A stretch of DNA of 64,000 nt. It comes from Branchiostoma floridae (lineage: Eukaryota; Chordata; Leptocardii; Amphioxiformes; Branchiostomatidae). A program made the position numbers and the translations under genes. Of this stretch, positions 1-12,072 are shown in pieces (positions within the stretch are counted from its first letter, which is position 1; the number at the start of each line of letters is the position of its first letter). The notes below the pieces were generated by a model. It did no database searches. It was not told the origin of the DNA and saw only the letters and a list, made by a program, of their open reading frames with translations. The stretch is from positions 2,017,789 to 2,081,788 of the forward strand of contig NC_049992.1 of the NCBI RefSeq assembly GCF_000003815.2, read 5' to 3'.

Positions 1-2
1 AC

Positions 3-3000
3 TTAAATGAGTTGCAGGCTTTGAAGTTAGACAAAAACAAGAACATCCAACTATCTGAGAAGCTTACCAGATTGACCAATCTGAAATTGCTGCTTTTAGA
101 TGATTGTAATCTTAAGACAGTTCCGGCTGCCGTGATGAAACTTCCGCAGTTACAAACACTGAGCTTCAGTACCAACGAGAACATTACCCTGCCGGATGAG
201 ATGTCCAGCCTCGTTAACCTCACTGTCCTGCACTTAGATAACTGCAAACTGGATACACTATATCCAGTAGTGCTGAAACTACTAAACCTACAGAAGCTAA
301 ATCTAAGTAACAATAAGAAGATATCTCTACCAGATGAGTTGTACAAACTTAACAATATCATAGTGTTATCACTACGTCAGTGTGAACTGGGCACCGTTCC
401 CCCGGCAGTACTGAAACTCTCCCAGCTGGAGGAACTGGACCTCAGCTGGAACAGGGGGATCCACCTGCCGAAAGAGCTGTCCGGACTCGCCAACATCCGG
501 GTGCTGAAACTATGGGGAACAGACATGGCCACCGTTCCTATGGTAATGTGCAGACTGAAACAGTTAGAATGGCTGAACCTGAGCTCTAACCCACTACAGA
601 CGTTACCCGCGGAAGTTGGACAGCTCACTAACGTCAAACACTTGGATCTGTCCTGCTGCCAGCTGAACACACTCCCACCTGAAGTGGGGAGACTGACAAA
701 GTTAGAATGGCTGTACCTGTGCTATAATCCACTACAGACGTTACCCACGGAAGTTGGACAGCTCAATAACGTCAAACAGTTGAATCTGTCCCTCTGCGAG
801 CTGCACACACTCCCACCTGAAGTGTGGAGACTGACACAGTTAGAATGGCTGGACCTGAGCTCTAACCCACTACAGACGTTACCCGCGGAAGTTGGACAGC
901 TCACTAACGTAAAACACTTGGGTCTGTCCCACTGCCAGCTGCGCACACTCCCACCTGAAGTGGGGAGACTGACACAGCTAGAATGGCTGAACCTGCGCTC
1001 TAACCCACTGCAGGCATTACCCGCGGAAGTTGGACAGCTCCCTAACAAAGCTAATCTAGACGTCAGCGAAAATCCACTTATTAAACCACCACCTGAAGTG
1101 TGCAGTCAGGGGGTCACTGCTATCAGACGATACTTTGACGAACTTGAACGGTCAGAGGAAAACGCAAACACCCGTTTGAAAGTCGTTGTCTTGGGAGAGA
1201 AAATGGCGGGAAAAACAAGCCTGGTGCAAACCCTGCGCAGTGGCAAGTCTACCCTGACACGATACGAAGACCGAACACATTGTGTAGAGATAACTCATTG
1301 GGCACCTGATGACAACGTCACGTTTGAAGTGTACGACTTTGGCGGCCATGACGTGTACCATCTCACTCATCAGTTCTTTTTGACTCCAGATGCTTTTTAC
1401 CTGTTATTAGTGAACCTTGAGACATACAGCTGCACCGAACACCGATACACAGAAGCCGTGGGGCTTTGGTTAGACACACTGAATGCCCGCGTGCCGGGGG
1501 CAGTGGTTTCATTGGTTGGGAGTAAGGAGGATCGTTGTAGACCTGATGACGTGAAAACAAAGACATCAAATATTCAGGAAAGGATCAAACAACAAATGGC
1601 ATTGTGGGAAAGAAATCTAAAGCAACGTATCAACACACTTGAAAGTCTGCAGAAGATGCACAAAGGAGATTCCTCGAAGTCTGTGGAAGATATTACCCAG
1701 CAACTTACACATGCTAATCGCCTTTTGTCGCAAAGACTGCATATCGATGGCGACGTGCACTGTGTGTCTGTGAAACCTAAGTTTCGACTTAGTTCAATGT
1801 TTTCAAGCTCATCTCACATCAAACTGAAATACTTTATTTTGGAAACAGCAAGAAACACAACATTGTTTCCGACACTGAGAACAATATTGCCAAAGACCTG
1901 GGTAGATTTCGAACAGTCGCTTCGTATTGAAGGTTCGAAAAGAGCGCCAGAAAAAGCGGCTAAAAATGAAACGGGTTCTTCTGGTGAGAGTTCACCACTG
2001 GAAAACATCCAGCAGTCCTGGTTGACAACAGCTGACTGTGCACGCATCGGGCAGCTCGCAGGACTCTCATCAGACAGACTGGAGTCGGTCCTGTCGTACC
2101 TGCAGCAGGTGGGAACCATCCTCAGGTACACGGACATACCGGAACTCAAGGGGCTTGTCTTCCATGATCCTCCTGCCTTGGTTGAAATCTTCAAAGACCT
2201 GTTTCATCACGATACCAAGGAACTTTTCAAAACATCCAAATTCGCTGACTTCACTTCCTCTCAGCTAAAACAGTTTCAATCGGTCCTTTATGACCGCGGA
2301 CTGATCCGGAAGGAAGTGATGACGCGTCTGTTGCCACCTGAAATTAACCCTGACATTGTTACAGCACTGATGCAAAACTTCGGCCTGTGTTTTGAGATGC
2401 AAGACGAAACGGACCCTTCCAAGCACAATTGCTGGTACAGAATCCCTTGGTACTTGCAGAACCACATGCCAGTTGAATTAAAGTATGTCTGGCCAGAAGA
2501 CGTACCAGAGGAGCAGGAACAGCTGCAGCTGATGTGTGACATCAGAGGGTTCTGTCCCCGAGGACTGTTTCAGAGGTTCAGTGTTGGGATCCATCCACTT
2601 GTCCAGGACAGGACAGACTGGAAAGACGGCGTCATGGCCTACAGACAGGACTATCCCGTACTGGTGTGTTCCAAACCTACTGCAGACGACACTTACATCA
2701 CCATGGCAACCAGAGGCAGCCTCGCCCAGGCAGGTGAGATGTGGGGCGTGGTCCACCCACTGCTGGAGGTGCTGGTCCAGCTGATGCAGGAGTGGCCAGG
2801 TGTGCTGTACTCCCTCCACGTCACCTGTGCGCACTGCATCAAGGCAAGACTGGACAACCCGCACCAGTACGACCTGAGGGACCGGACTGCAGATGACGGC
2901 CGTGACGTCAGATGTCCCAGGGTGAAGAGGACGGCATCTACTTCAGCAGACCTTGTTTACAGACCAAGCATGTTGTCTGGTATGTTGAGATGTTGTTATT

Positions 3001-5942
3001 GATAGGAAGTTTTTTTAAAACTTTTAAAGTAACCATATTCCTAACAATTAAACGCTAACACTTCAGCGCTGGTGCATAACCTGTAGTTTAGTTAAATGTC
3101 CTACAAATCTTAACAAGGACTCCAGGGACTGACTCTCATTGTGTCCTCTTTTCACAGCTGTCACGAGTAGAACATCCCTGACCCAAATGAGGCCATCTCA
3201 GCAAAATGTAAGGAGCTACAGCAAACGTGATTTACTTTTAACATATATCTCGTAGTTTTTGATTGTTTGTTTTACGGAAGCTACTCTCAATCTTACTTTA
3301 ATGTCCAGGTTCATTGTTGATGACGCTTTGTTTTTGTTTGATCAGGACTTCTACAAGATGACCTCTGACCCGCGCAGTCTCGCCCTGATCATCAGCAACA
3401 TCAACTTTACAGACCCGAGTAGGAACAGACCAGGAGGGGAGAAGGACCTGGACAACCTCAGGAATATTTGTGAGAAACTAAAGCTGCAGCTGGAGATCAG
3501 AGAGGACCTTACAGCACAGGTGGGCAATGTTAGACTTATTTGTAATTAAATGTTTTATGCCAATTAGGTGCAAGTTTCATTATCATAGCTATTTGTTGTT
3601 TAATCCTTCTGTCGTACCAAATTATGCATTCTATTAGTATCATGCACAATGGTCACTGAATTAAAGGCATGTTGAATAAAGCATGCTATCAATGTGTGTC
3701 TTCTTTTGCGCAAAAGCTGTGCTAAGCGCGGTACGCCGCTGCGCTTCTCCTAGCTCAGTCAGTAGACTCCAGTCACCAACAATGACAACGCCATACTGTG
3801 TTGAATACTATCTCGTGTTGAACCCGTAGGAAATTGAAGCTGTAGCAAACGAAGTCTCCAGGAGAGATCACGGCAGCTACGACTGTTTCGTGCTGTTCCT
3901 GTTGTCCCATGGCGGGGAGACAGGAGTGCTGGGCACAGACGGACAGCACGTGTCTGTGGACAGCATCGTTTCTAGTTTCCAGGCCTGCAAGAGTCTTGTG
4001 GGGAAGCCGAAACTTTTCTTCATCCAGGCCTGCAGAGGAGGTGAGAAAGCCTTTTTGAAAAATCCTGACCAAAAGCCAAAGATAGACTCGAATGAAGTTA
4101 ATGGGCACAAGATTAAAACTACTGAACAAAAGATAGAAATCGCTTCTCATAGTTATTTACATAATTAACGGTGAACGTAACACTTGTCTGTAGTATAGAA
4201 CTTGACGTCATGCTTTCTAAATCATCTTCACTACTTAGGGATTCTTGGGGCAAGAGGATAATATGAGTTTCATGTTAACGCTGAATCAGATGCATTCTTC
4301 TCAGTTGACACAGACAAAGGACTGGAACACACAGACGCTAACATCGATGAAGAAAGCAGCACCTCACAAGGCTGGAGAGAAGCATCAGATGGAGCAACTG
4401 ATCAGGCAACTAAGTCACCGCCTCCTCTACCAACCGCACCAGTCACATCTGCAGCATGTTTGGAGAGTCCTGATGCCGGAGAGAAAACCTTACCAACGAC
4501 GAGCGACCGGCTGGTCATGTACGCTACAGTACATGGTAAGTACTGAATATGGCATTTGTATGCAGGGGGTTTCCAATTCTCTGTCCTCTCAAATTGGTAG
4601 GTACGCACTCGCACACGCGCGACCAGGGTTTATCCACGGAAATTCTGCCAATGAATGTTCTCAAACATCTGAGGACATTATAAGAGAATTTTTTCCATAA
4701 ACCTAGGCCTTGTCTGTTTACTAGTATGATACGTGGACGCCAAATATGGTAGTTTTGTAGTGAATTTATAATGTATTATATTTCAATCTCCAGTGGTTAC
4801 TGCGAACGTAACTGATAAACGTATTTCATATTTTCTGTCGAGAGCAGAACAACTGACGTGGCTGTTTTATACTACTATAAACAAAGCAATATCTGTAGCA
4901 AGCTAGGAACGTTCGTACGATCATACGGTATGATGGAACAATACCACTAGCTTATGGTTTATTATAATATTTCTTTTATCTGACGTGTTCTGACAGGTCA
5001 CGTGTCCTGGAGAAACTCCGACACAGGCACGTGGTTGGTCCAGGTTCTTGCTGACGTCATCACGGAACACGCCGAGACGGAGACACTACTGGAAATGCTA
5101 ACGAGGGTGAGCCGAACCTTGGGTCTATAAATACTAGTATGGTAACAATTGGTGTGGTTAAACATAAACTCTATCTACGGAAGGCAACGTAATGACCTTG
5201 CTTTGTTTGAGAAATTTTCCACCTCATCGCTTGGAGCGGGTGAACGACATGTGACATGGAACACGCTTAACCTGCTGGGAGATTACCTCAATGTTGAAAC
5301 GTCATCGTGAGAATGACACTCAATTACAATTGTGAAAAACACCTTTCGTTGCATGCGGTTCATTCTTACTGCTTACTTTTCATCTCTTTTATCAATGTTA
5401 ACTTTCCATCCAAACGGTGCCCGTCATTCTAACTTTAACTGCTTGCATCCTACACAAGATGCTATATCGGCCCTGTCAGAGCACAATTATGAATATATAA
5501 TTCAACTGACTACTTCAAAAACCTAATATAGTGATGCTTGGTAACTTTAATAACAGTGTGGAACACTTATAAAACCAATAATAGTGATGCTTGGTAACTT
5601 TAATTACAGAGTAAAACACTTACACAAAACCCAGTGGGTGGGAGGTGAAAACACGTGCTGCCTTGTCCAGAGGCTGTCGAAGTGACTGCCACCTTACTGG
5701 GCTGGAGTTCAGAGGTCATGAGCCAATGAACTGATTTGACCTCTGTTCCAAATCATCCCTATTATCAAATGACAAGTTCCGAAAACTATTAGTGATGCTA
5801 TCCCTCTATCCCACAGGTAAACGCTAAAGTGGCAGACTTCAAAACCCAGCACCAAGAGTACAAGCAGCAACCGGAAGTGACGCACACCCTACGCAAGAAG
5901 CTCTACTTCTTCCCTCAGGCTGCAGTTAACCAGAATCCTTAG
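3..5942 (+). CDS. Gene 1: LRR-Roc-COR-caspase fusion protein (5' end outside window)
   Basis: Seven exons are predicted: 3-2979, 3158-3207, 3346-3519, 3830-4040, 4305-4535, 4997-5106 and 5817-5942 (TAG). All junctions are GT-AG and the frame closes exactly (1,292 visible codons plus stop). By comparison with gene 2 about 44 N-terminal residues lie upstream of the window. Order: about 15 visible 23-residue LRRs; Roc GTPase with P-loop GEKMAGKT (visible residues 398-405), switch motif DFGGHD (445-450) and SKED in the NKxD position; COR domain; then caspase. The caspase has the YKM...LALIISNINF start, RPGGEKDLDNL, the His motif LLSHGG (His codon 3908-3910), the Cys motif QACRGG (Cys codon 4031-4033), a Ser/Thr/Pro/acidic linker of about 65 residues, and p10 motif HVSWRNSDTGTW. 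Known families: Roc-COR proteins are GTP-regulated scaffolds; caspases are Cys proteases of death and inflammation. Inference: a cytosolic sensor that carries its own executioner domain. Exon joins need transcript support. Confidence 0.85.
3047..3052 (+). promoter_or_regulatory. Possible intronic poly(A) signal (ATTAAA) in gene 1
   Basis: Reading through the first donor (2980) adds GMLRCCY and a stop at 3000-3002. ATTAAA, the commonest variant poly(A) signal, follows about 45 bases later. Gene 2 has the same seven-residue tail and an AATAAA at the equivalent place. Use of this signal would give a protein without the caspase. Confidence 0.4.
5539..5789. mobile_element. 251-bp insertion in gene 1 last intron, flanked by a 10-bp direct repeat
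   Basis: Gene 2 lacks this block at the equivalent place (about 21480-21520). TAGTGATGCT stands on both sides (5529-5538 and 5790-5799), as expected of a target-site duplication. A 53-bp internal duplication also begins with the same motif (second copy at about 5582). I do not recognise the element family; a SINE-like or other non-coding element is possible. Confidence 0.55.
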
Positions 5943-6015
5943 CGCCAAGTTTTCCATTTTCATAATGTAACAAAAAGACCAGAGTCACAATTTTGAACAC
6001 GTGAATGATGCTATA

Positions 6016-6021
6016 AATAAA
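6016..6021 (+). terminator. Poly(A) signal AATAAA, gene 1
   Basis: It lies 74 bases after the gene 1 stop codon and is conserved in gene 2 (21724-21729). A second AATAAA lies at 6407-6412, also with a counterpart near 22070, so there may be two poly(A) sites. Confidence 0.65.
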
Positions 6022-6683
6022 GGCATATTGAGACTAGACCAATCTGTAATAAAATTCCTCCAATCGAAATATATTTGTATCAGAAAAGTCCATTTCGGTA
6101 GTTTAGCCTTACTGACAAACGTAAATATGTATGTCGGAAAGAGATGGACCTTCAGTAGTGTCCTGCATTTCAAGCTCCCTTTGGGAGTGACCTATTGCAT
6201 CGTTTGTAGCATGTTGCTACTTCTATGCACAAGAACAGCAAATGCGTTGATGTGTGACGTTATATTCCAATTAACTATCATACAGAGCACTACCATCATC
6301 TGCAAAGATGGACGGACGCCTACTACTACTAACGATAGAAAAATGTTCAGATCGCAGGAATATGTTGAACCTTTAACTTTTGCTTCAGGAAGACGCTTTG
6401 TTCGTGAATAAATCAATGTGTATAGTACAGACTTATTTTGTGTGGCGTTTGTTTACTTCTGGCTGCTTCTTTATGGTTAGTCAATACACGAGTCCACTTC
6501 AGACCATAACGTCCTTGTTCAGACCAAGTACATGTTGATTCCTTATCAGCCAAGTTGAGCAGACTAGGGCTGTTGATGTGGTTTTTGATGGCTACACTAA
6601 ATTTCCGGTAGGGAAAATTGACGGGAGCTAAGGAAGCTCGCGATGAACAAGACAAAGCGGAGAGAGTTGTAGAAAGACTGATT

Positions 6684-7300
6684 CCGTATGTTACATATCA
6701 CTGGTCATTTAATCCTTCAACATTCATAAATTACTTAGTGAAATTAGTTCGCCCTTCCCCTAACACACATTTTAGTCACGGCCCCAGTTACGCCTGCGTT
6801 TTACTCACACGCCTCCGCATCGGGACCTGTAGTTTGAACTTTAGCTTATCCACACGTAATTTAGTCGATAGTCCTTCTTGTAGCTGTGGCTCCCGATGTG
6901 AAAGCGTTGCCGTACTGCCCTAACTACAACCAACTTAGAAAATCCCTTCTCTGCAATCTTCAAGACCTTGTAGGCTCAACCCTTGATTTGAAAACTTTGT
7001 CTGACCCAGCCCTAACTCAACTTTTACTCAGGGGTTCACCCTCTTTATCAAAGGAAACACAGTCATACATATTCCAGACTAATCTTTTTCAAATTGATAG
7101 ATCATTTTCTTTAAATCTTGTATGTATATATATTTATTTGTTGGATCCGTCACCCCACTGCTGTACTACTATTTTATTTGATCTCACATTGTTTTGTCCT
7201 TTGTTTATTTTATTTTCAACTGCCCTAGTGGTAATGTTAATATTAGCTTTGCTAGAGTGCATTTACCACTGTGTCTTGTCTGATATGTATATCAATAAAA
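6684..7300 (+). mobile_element. 5'-truncated non-LTR retrotransposon (LINE), degenerate
   Basis: A 617-bp block is flanked by the 11-bp direct repeat AAAGACTGATT (6673-6683 and 7301-7311) and ends in an A-rich AATAAAA tail. The paralogous spacer after gene 2 has the uninterrupted site at about 22306-22316. Translation gives a typical LINE ORF2 C-terminus: an LLTRLRIG segment, then DSPSCSCGS, then after a frame change CPNYNQLRKSLL, which resembles the Cys/His knuckle following the reverse transcriptase. The frame shift and internal stops show it is dead. Inference: it inserted after the duplication that produced the two spacers. The clade cannot be decided from this fragment. Confidence 0.8.
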
Positions 7301-7311
7301 AAAGACTGATT

Positions 7312-8465
7312 GCAGCTGCAGAGTGTCCAGACCGCTGCAGCAGCCGGTGGATTACTACTAGAGATAATTTAGGCCATTTTCTCACCTTAAAGATCAATCA
7401 GAGCTATGCTTAGTTTTATAACACTTGTCATGTCATTGTTTCTACTGTCACAATTCTCAGACCATGGAATGTTGCATGTAAAACAAACGTCTAAGCAGAA
7501 ACGTTCTAAGTACCTAGTATTGGCTCACTATGTAGTTTGGAAAACTAACACCACCACCCCTAGATGGCATAGTCCAATAGTTTAAAGGCAACTGATGTGC
7601 ATGCAATCAAGTCTGCGTAACCTTTAAGTGGGGACACCTGGCGTTTGCGTTAGTATTTGCAGCTACTAGCAATGTTTTGCCGCAAGCATTAATTTTGCAA
7701 GGTGGTTGTAACTTTTATCGTACACAGTATCTTCTTCTTTCGTCCGGATCACTCCAGTGATATGCCAATAAAGTTTTTCCAGTACCCATTCTCCTTCATC
7801 GTGGACCAGAAGGCCTGTCAGACCAGTGTCTCTTTTAATCAATGTATACAAGATAGTTGGCTATAAAAAATTCAGAACTTCAATGGCAAACATGCTGAAA
7901 ACTATCAAGGCGGGGCAAACTACTCGGTCTCTTCTCACGTTTCACTGTCAAAATATCAACGGAAGCAATTTCTAGAACTTTCCCCAAGAGCCAGAACTCT
8001 CTCTAATCAGATGCACGTATTAGTGTTGACTATGACGTCAGACATGCCCCGTCGGACATTGACATGACAGCTGACTCCGCACGAACCTACTGCCTTATTT
8101 GGTCATGCCATAGATATCACCTGTCACGTCACAGGGTTTGATTAAAATTTGTACCTGACAAAAAAATGAACCATAAATGCTGATTCAAGGCGTTGTAATT
8201 GAGAGTCTTACAGATACATGGGCAAAGCTACAACGATTATTAACAAACCATAGTCATCTGTCTTAGTGGACTGTAACTAACCATAGAATGTGGGTAGACT
8301 GGAGAACAACAGAAGATAAGTCATAAAATATGTGCATATTTTGTAATTAGACTTGAAAATACAGAGGGTTAAAACCTCAATTAGGGGAAGCCACAAGAAG
8401 AGAACATTTCATCTGGAAAATCCTCACAAAATGAAATTTTATAGCATTTGCCTTGAACTATGTTC
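7312..8465. other. Intergenic spacer between genes 1 and 2, duplicated after gene 2
   Basis: This stretch aligns by eye with 22318-23470 and differs by small indels and substitutions. No supported gene is seen. Short open frames (for example 7666-7851 on the minus strand) are not preserved across the two copies beyond the general similarity. Confidence 0.6.
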
Positions 8466-8613
8466 AGACTACCGACAGTCTCGTGATGTTTGAGGTTTGA
8501 AGTCCACAAGTTATTTTTACCGTTTGGTGCAAACAAGTCGGCCCACCTGGACGCTTTATCAGCATGTTGATTGACAGGTATTATAACAACAGTTTTCCTC
8601 ACCATGGCAACAG
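8466..8613. repeat. Promoter-proximal repeat element, copy 1 of the gene 2 block
   Basis: It begins near ACCGACAGTC and contains CCGTTTGGTGCAAACAAGTC. It ends in CTCACCATGGCAACAG (8598-8613), which resembles an RFX-type X-box read on either strand. Related copies lie at 10245-10393 and 11071-11200, and three more lie in the gene 3 block. This copy is just upstream of the predicted first exon. Confidence 0.6.
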
Positions 8614-8639
8614 CCTCATGTGACAGGCAGGTGATATAG

Positions 8640-8990
8640 CTGAGTCCTGCCGCTGTGGACAGTTCGGCGGGGCTCCGGCCCCGGGCCGGCTGGTATTACA
8701 GGGACGTGTGCTTTCTCGTGGACCCACGAGTTCTCGTGTTATCTGACGCGAAATTCCAGCGGATTCATGAACAGACAGGATTCCTCTGTTGGACGGGGTG
8801 ACCAGGACTGTTTCTTCCGTGGAAACGGGAAGAGAATAACGGGACTTTTCCGACAGGACTAACTACTACCCGTGTATTGCTTCCTTGAGTGGACTTTTAC
8901 CGACGTTTACTCGACATTGTGCCGAGACACTGCAGACTTTGTTAAGCTCAGCTCAAGTTCTCACATCCTTCTGACTGTATCACATCGAAG
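8640..8990 (+). promoter_or_regulatory. Predicted GC-rich promoter and 5' untranslated exon of gene 2
   Basis: A GC-rich core (about 8665-8692) is followed by a block conserved in the gene 3 copy, ending at the consensus donor AAG|GTAAGC (8990/8991). The predicted acceptor is TTCTAG at 12053, 19 bases before the ATG at 12073. The equivalent acceptor before gene 3 is also 19 bases before its ATG. The transcription start is not visible from sequence. Confidence 0.5.
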
Positions 8991-10244
8991 GTAAGCAGTG
9001 ATATCATATCGCACATAAAACATCTTTACGTGACCGGTTTATATTTCTAGTAAGGTATTGTACAATGTAGCAATGTGTCATAGCATTGTCTTAGGACAAA
9101 CAGAGAGATGCTGGAAGGTCCATACACTAATGCAGGAGTTATTTGAACAAGTCAAGGAAACGTCGTTATTTGGTCAGCTTGGTATCTAAATTGTTACTAT
9201 TTTGCACCATCTGTGTCGGTAGTCTGCTTATTTGTTCCAAAGTTATGTTATATCTGTTTGGTAGACTTTGCATCTAGATTTAGTATTATGATTATCGTGT
9301 TGGTAGCTACAGCCTTTGAGTTCCACGTTCCAGTGGTGCAAAACACTTGAGTTGGCTGTATCGATGCCTTTCTTTCAGCCGTGTGTATTTATTTTAATGT
9401 CAACATCATTACGTCAATGAAGTAGACAGTTGTTATAGAAGCTTTTAGTTGCCTATGAGGTAATCGATAATTTCTCTATACCGATTGGTCAGACCGTGTG
9501 TGCATTATTGAGTTGTGAGCCAAAATCACTTCAAGTGGAACATAAAGTCTCCACTAAAGTCTTTTGCTTAATTAGGTATTCTGACTTTCTGTGTTAACAA
9601 ATTCAATTTTCTAAAGCGAATCTACTCTTTCTGGTGTTAGATATCAGTAAGACAGTTTACCAAATTGTTGACAGACGAGCTAGCAAATAACAAGCTTTGG
9701 TGTTCATTTATATTATTCAGGAATACCATCAGATGCGTGGATTAAGGTTGGGCATCCAGGTGATCATGATGAGATACTTGAGTAAAATTTTAATCGAGGT
9801 GCTATCAGATGGTACCTGGGCAAAACGCTTCCTAACCGGACGACCTTCTTCACGCCAGGTCATACCATAACAGACAGTGTAAACGTCAATATAAGTTTCT
9901 TGCAAATTCTTCCCAGTGGGCTAATTGCAGGTAACATGAAATGCTACAAAATAATATAACAAGTGTCTAACTTAAGACTAAAAACGCATAAGCCGTTATG
10001 GCTCTAAATGCCACAAAGGTTATCCATTTCATGTATACTATAGAAGGGAAGGTCGAGATCATGTCAGTGGTCGGGAGCAATCTTTGGCTCGTCATACAAC
10101 ATATCTTGAAGGCATGAAAGTTATCTGAGTGTACTTTACACTCAACAAACACATAATTTCAAATTGATCAATGAAAAAACAGCTCCCACTCGTATCTCAG
10201 CACATAACAATGTGGACGTAAAAGCGCTGATTGGGTGAACTCTG

Positions 10245-10393
10245 TTCATACTACCGACAGTCTTGTGATGTTTGAGGTTTGAAGTCCACAAGTTATTTTT
10301 ACCGTTTGGTGCAAACAAGTCGGCCCACCTTGATGCCTTATCAGGTTTAAGTGACAGGAGTGCAAGCAGCAGCTTTTCTCACCGTAGCAACAG
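10245..10393. repeat. Promoter-proximal repeat element, copy 2 of the gene 2 block
   Basis: Nearly the same as the copy at 8466-8613 over its first 110 bases, ending in CTCACCGTAGCAACAG (10378-10393), an X-box-like motif. It lies inside predicted intron 1. Confidence 0.6.
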
Positions 10394-11070
10394 TAACCTA
10401 CAGCTGCAATTACATTGTCAATGAAAAGTCGTTGTTTGATTTACTTGGCATCTAAGTCTTCGGATCTATGGACTTTTTATAGGTTGTCTTTGATTATCAG
10501 TTCTCCTAAGCTGTGCTTTTTGATCACTTTCCAGTGATGCGTATATGTGCAGCACACTTGAGCCCTTTTTGTCTCAGTCATGTGTATATACTTTGACGTC
10601 ATTCTCATGACATCAATCATGGTGGCAAGTACCTGCATCAATGTATCAGATAATTGCTATGGTTACCGACCATTTCTACAGATTGAAGAACGTGTCTCCA
10701 CAGTGACCGGTCAGACCAGGTCTGGAATTCTCTCCGCTGGAGAGTCCCCAGCTGTTTAAGTGTCGCCGGCAATCCCCATCTTTATACATCCACAGGAATA
10801 TTCTTCAGTTTGTTTAGCTCCCCGTTGATATAGTTATCAGTGGTGTGAGCCTACATGAAGTGCAACATCAAGTTCAAAGTTGATGCAGATATACTAGTAT
10901 TACGTATGTGTGGAATCCTTGCAACTAATGTTAACCATTGATGAAGGATCGTAGGTATTACGTTCAAACGAAAATAATATTTTATGGTGCACAATTGATA
11001 ATGGTTCATTTTAACAGAGTGTTATAGTGGAAACTTGAGGGGTGCTTTGGTTAACTCCGCTTAAGATGAC

Positions 11071-11200
11071 GCTGGCCGCAGTCTTGTGATATATGAGTTT
11101 TGAAGTCCAACAGTTGTTTTCGCCGTTTGGTGCAAATAGGACGATGCTTTATCAGCTACTTGAAGTTTCAATAATAAAAGTAATCATGTGTGACAAGCCG
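11071..11200. repeat. Promoter-proximal repeat element, diverged copy 3 of the gene 2 block
   Basis: It retains GCAGTCTTGTGAT, TTTTGAAGTCCA and CCGTTTGGTGCAAATAGG but has lost the clear X-box-like end. A further partial copy may exist near 11780-11860. Confidence 0.45.
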
Positions 11201-11409
11201 GTTACGTATTACTAAGTTTGAGACAGTGCCGAGTTACTTACTTAACTTTTTATGTTAGTACTGATTGTATAAAGATCGTCAATATTTAAAAGATTTATTG
11301 GTGGTGAACAATATTAAGGTTATCCCTGGAATTGTGCCAAATAAAAATTCGTATTCCCGTGTTGACAAGACACAACAAATGTAACGATGCATGAAAAACA
11401 CGCTAGACG

Positions 11410-11690
11410 CTAGGCTCTTCTTCTTCTTCTTCTTCTTCGTTCAAGCGCCAAACCTCATTATGTTGAGGACTCTAGGCACTAGGGAAGGGGGTCATTTTCT
11501 AGGTGCAGGTTTGTGGGGCTGATTTGTGGCTGGTGGCTTTTGGCTCCTCAGTGGGCAGGGGCGCCGCTCCCTGACCGCCGTGTTGTTGTGTGGCGGCGAG
11601 TACCCGTAGACTTGGTTGAGGTTTAGTGGCTGGCACGGGTGGAGGGCATTTAGGCTTTGCTGTTTCGCGTCAGGTTCACGTAAGTCAGCA
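11410..11690 (-). mobile_element. Copy-specific insertion with a (GAA)n tail, possible retroelement fragment
   Basis: The aligned gene 3 intron runs from a CACG motif to a CATTGAATATTCTCC motif with little between; here about 280 extra bases intervene. Read on the minus strand the block ends in TTTGGCGCTTGAAC followed by seven or so GAA units (11415-11440), like the 3' tail of some LINEs and SINEs. A 71-codon minus-strand open frame (11492-11707) is proline- and arginine-rich, but I do not recognise it. No clear target duplication was seen. Confidence 0.4.
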
Positions 11691-12072
11691 TCGAATATCT
11701 CCCCCAAATTGTTAAAAGGCAGTGTTTATCATCAGATAAGAGGAGTCGTGAACAAAACTGCTAATTCAGCCAGCCCAGGTCGATGTTCGCTCAGTTATAT
11801 GAGTGCCAGATGTACAAACAAAAGTTCACCGCAACATGGCGACAATCTCTTTCTGCTAGCCATCCGCTCCTGTTCTTTGATATTTGTACGACTGATAATG
11901 ATCTGATTTTCACGTTCAAGATCTAATAGCCTTAGTTGCTATTCAAGGTGAGCTTAATTTTGTTCTGGAAGAAGGAAAACTTGTATCAGTAATGTCTTCA
12001 ACATTTAACATCATACAAATGCCACGTGACATGTCGACCAAATTTTCTTCTAGAAATATCGGAAATATCATC

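Larger units (their letters stand above)
8991..12053 (+). other. Intron 1 of gene 2 (about 3.1 kb), no coding sequence seen
   Basis: It is bounded by the conserved donor and by the acceptor before AAATATCGG. It aligns broadly with 24028-26648. It contains two more copies of the promoter-proximal repeat and a copy-specific insertion near 11410-11690. An ATG at 11992 would extend the open frame of gene 2 upstream but lies before the acceptor, so it was not chosen as the start. Confidence 0.5.

Noticed and set aside
1..12. Start codon for gene 1 at position 12.
   Set aside because: Position 12 is TTG inside the second LRR. The frame is open to the window edge and matches residue 45 onward of gene 2, so the true start is outside.
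7666..7851. Minus-strand open frame partly conserved after gene 2.
   Set aside because: The duplicated copy has indels that change the frame and the similarity is no higher than in surrounding non-coding sequence.
11992..12072. ATG at 11992 as the start of gene 2.
   Set aside because: A conserved acceptor (TTCTAG) lies at 12053 and the equivalent upstream sequence in gene 3 has no matching coding extension; ATG 12073 is shared.
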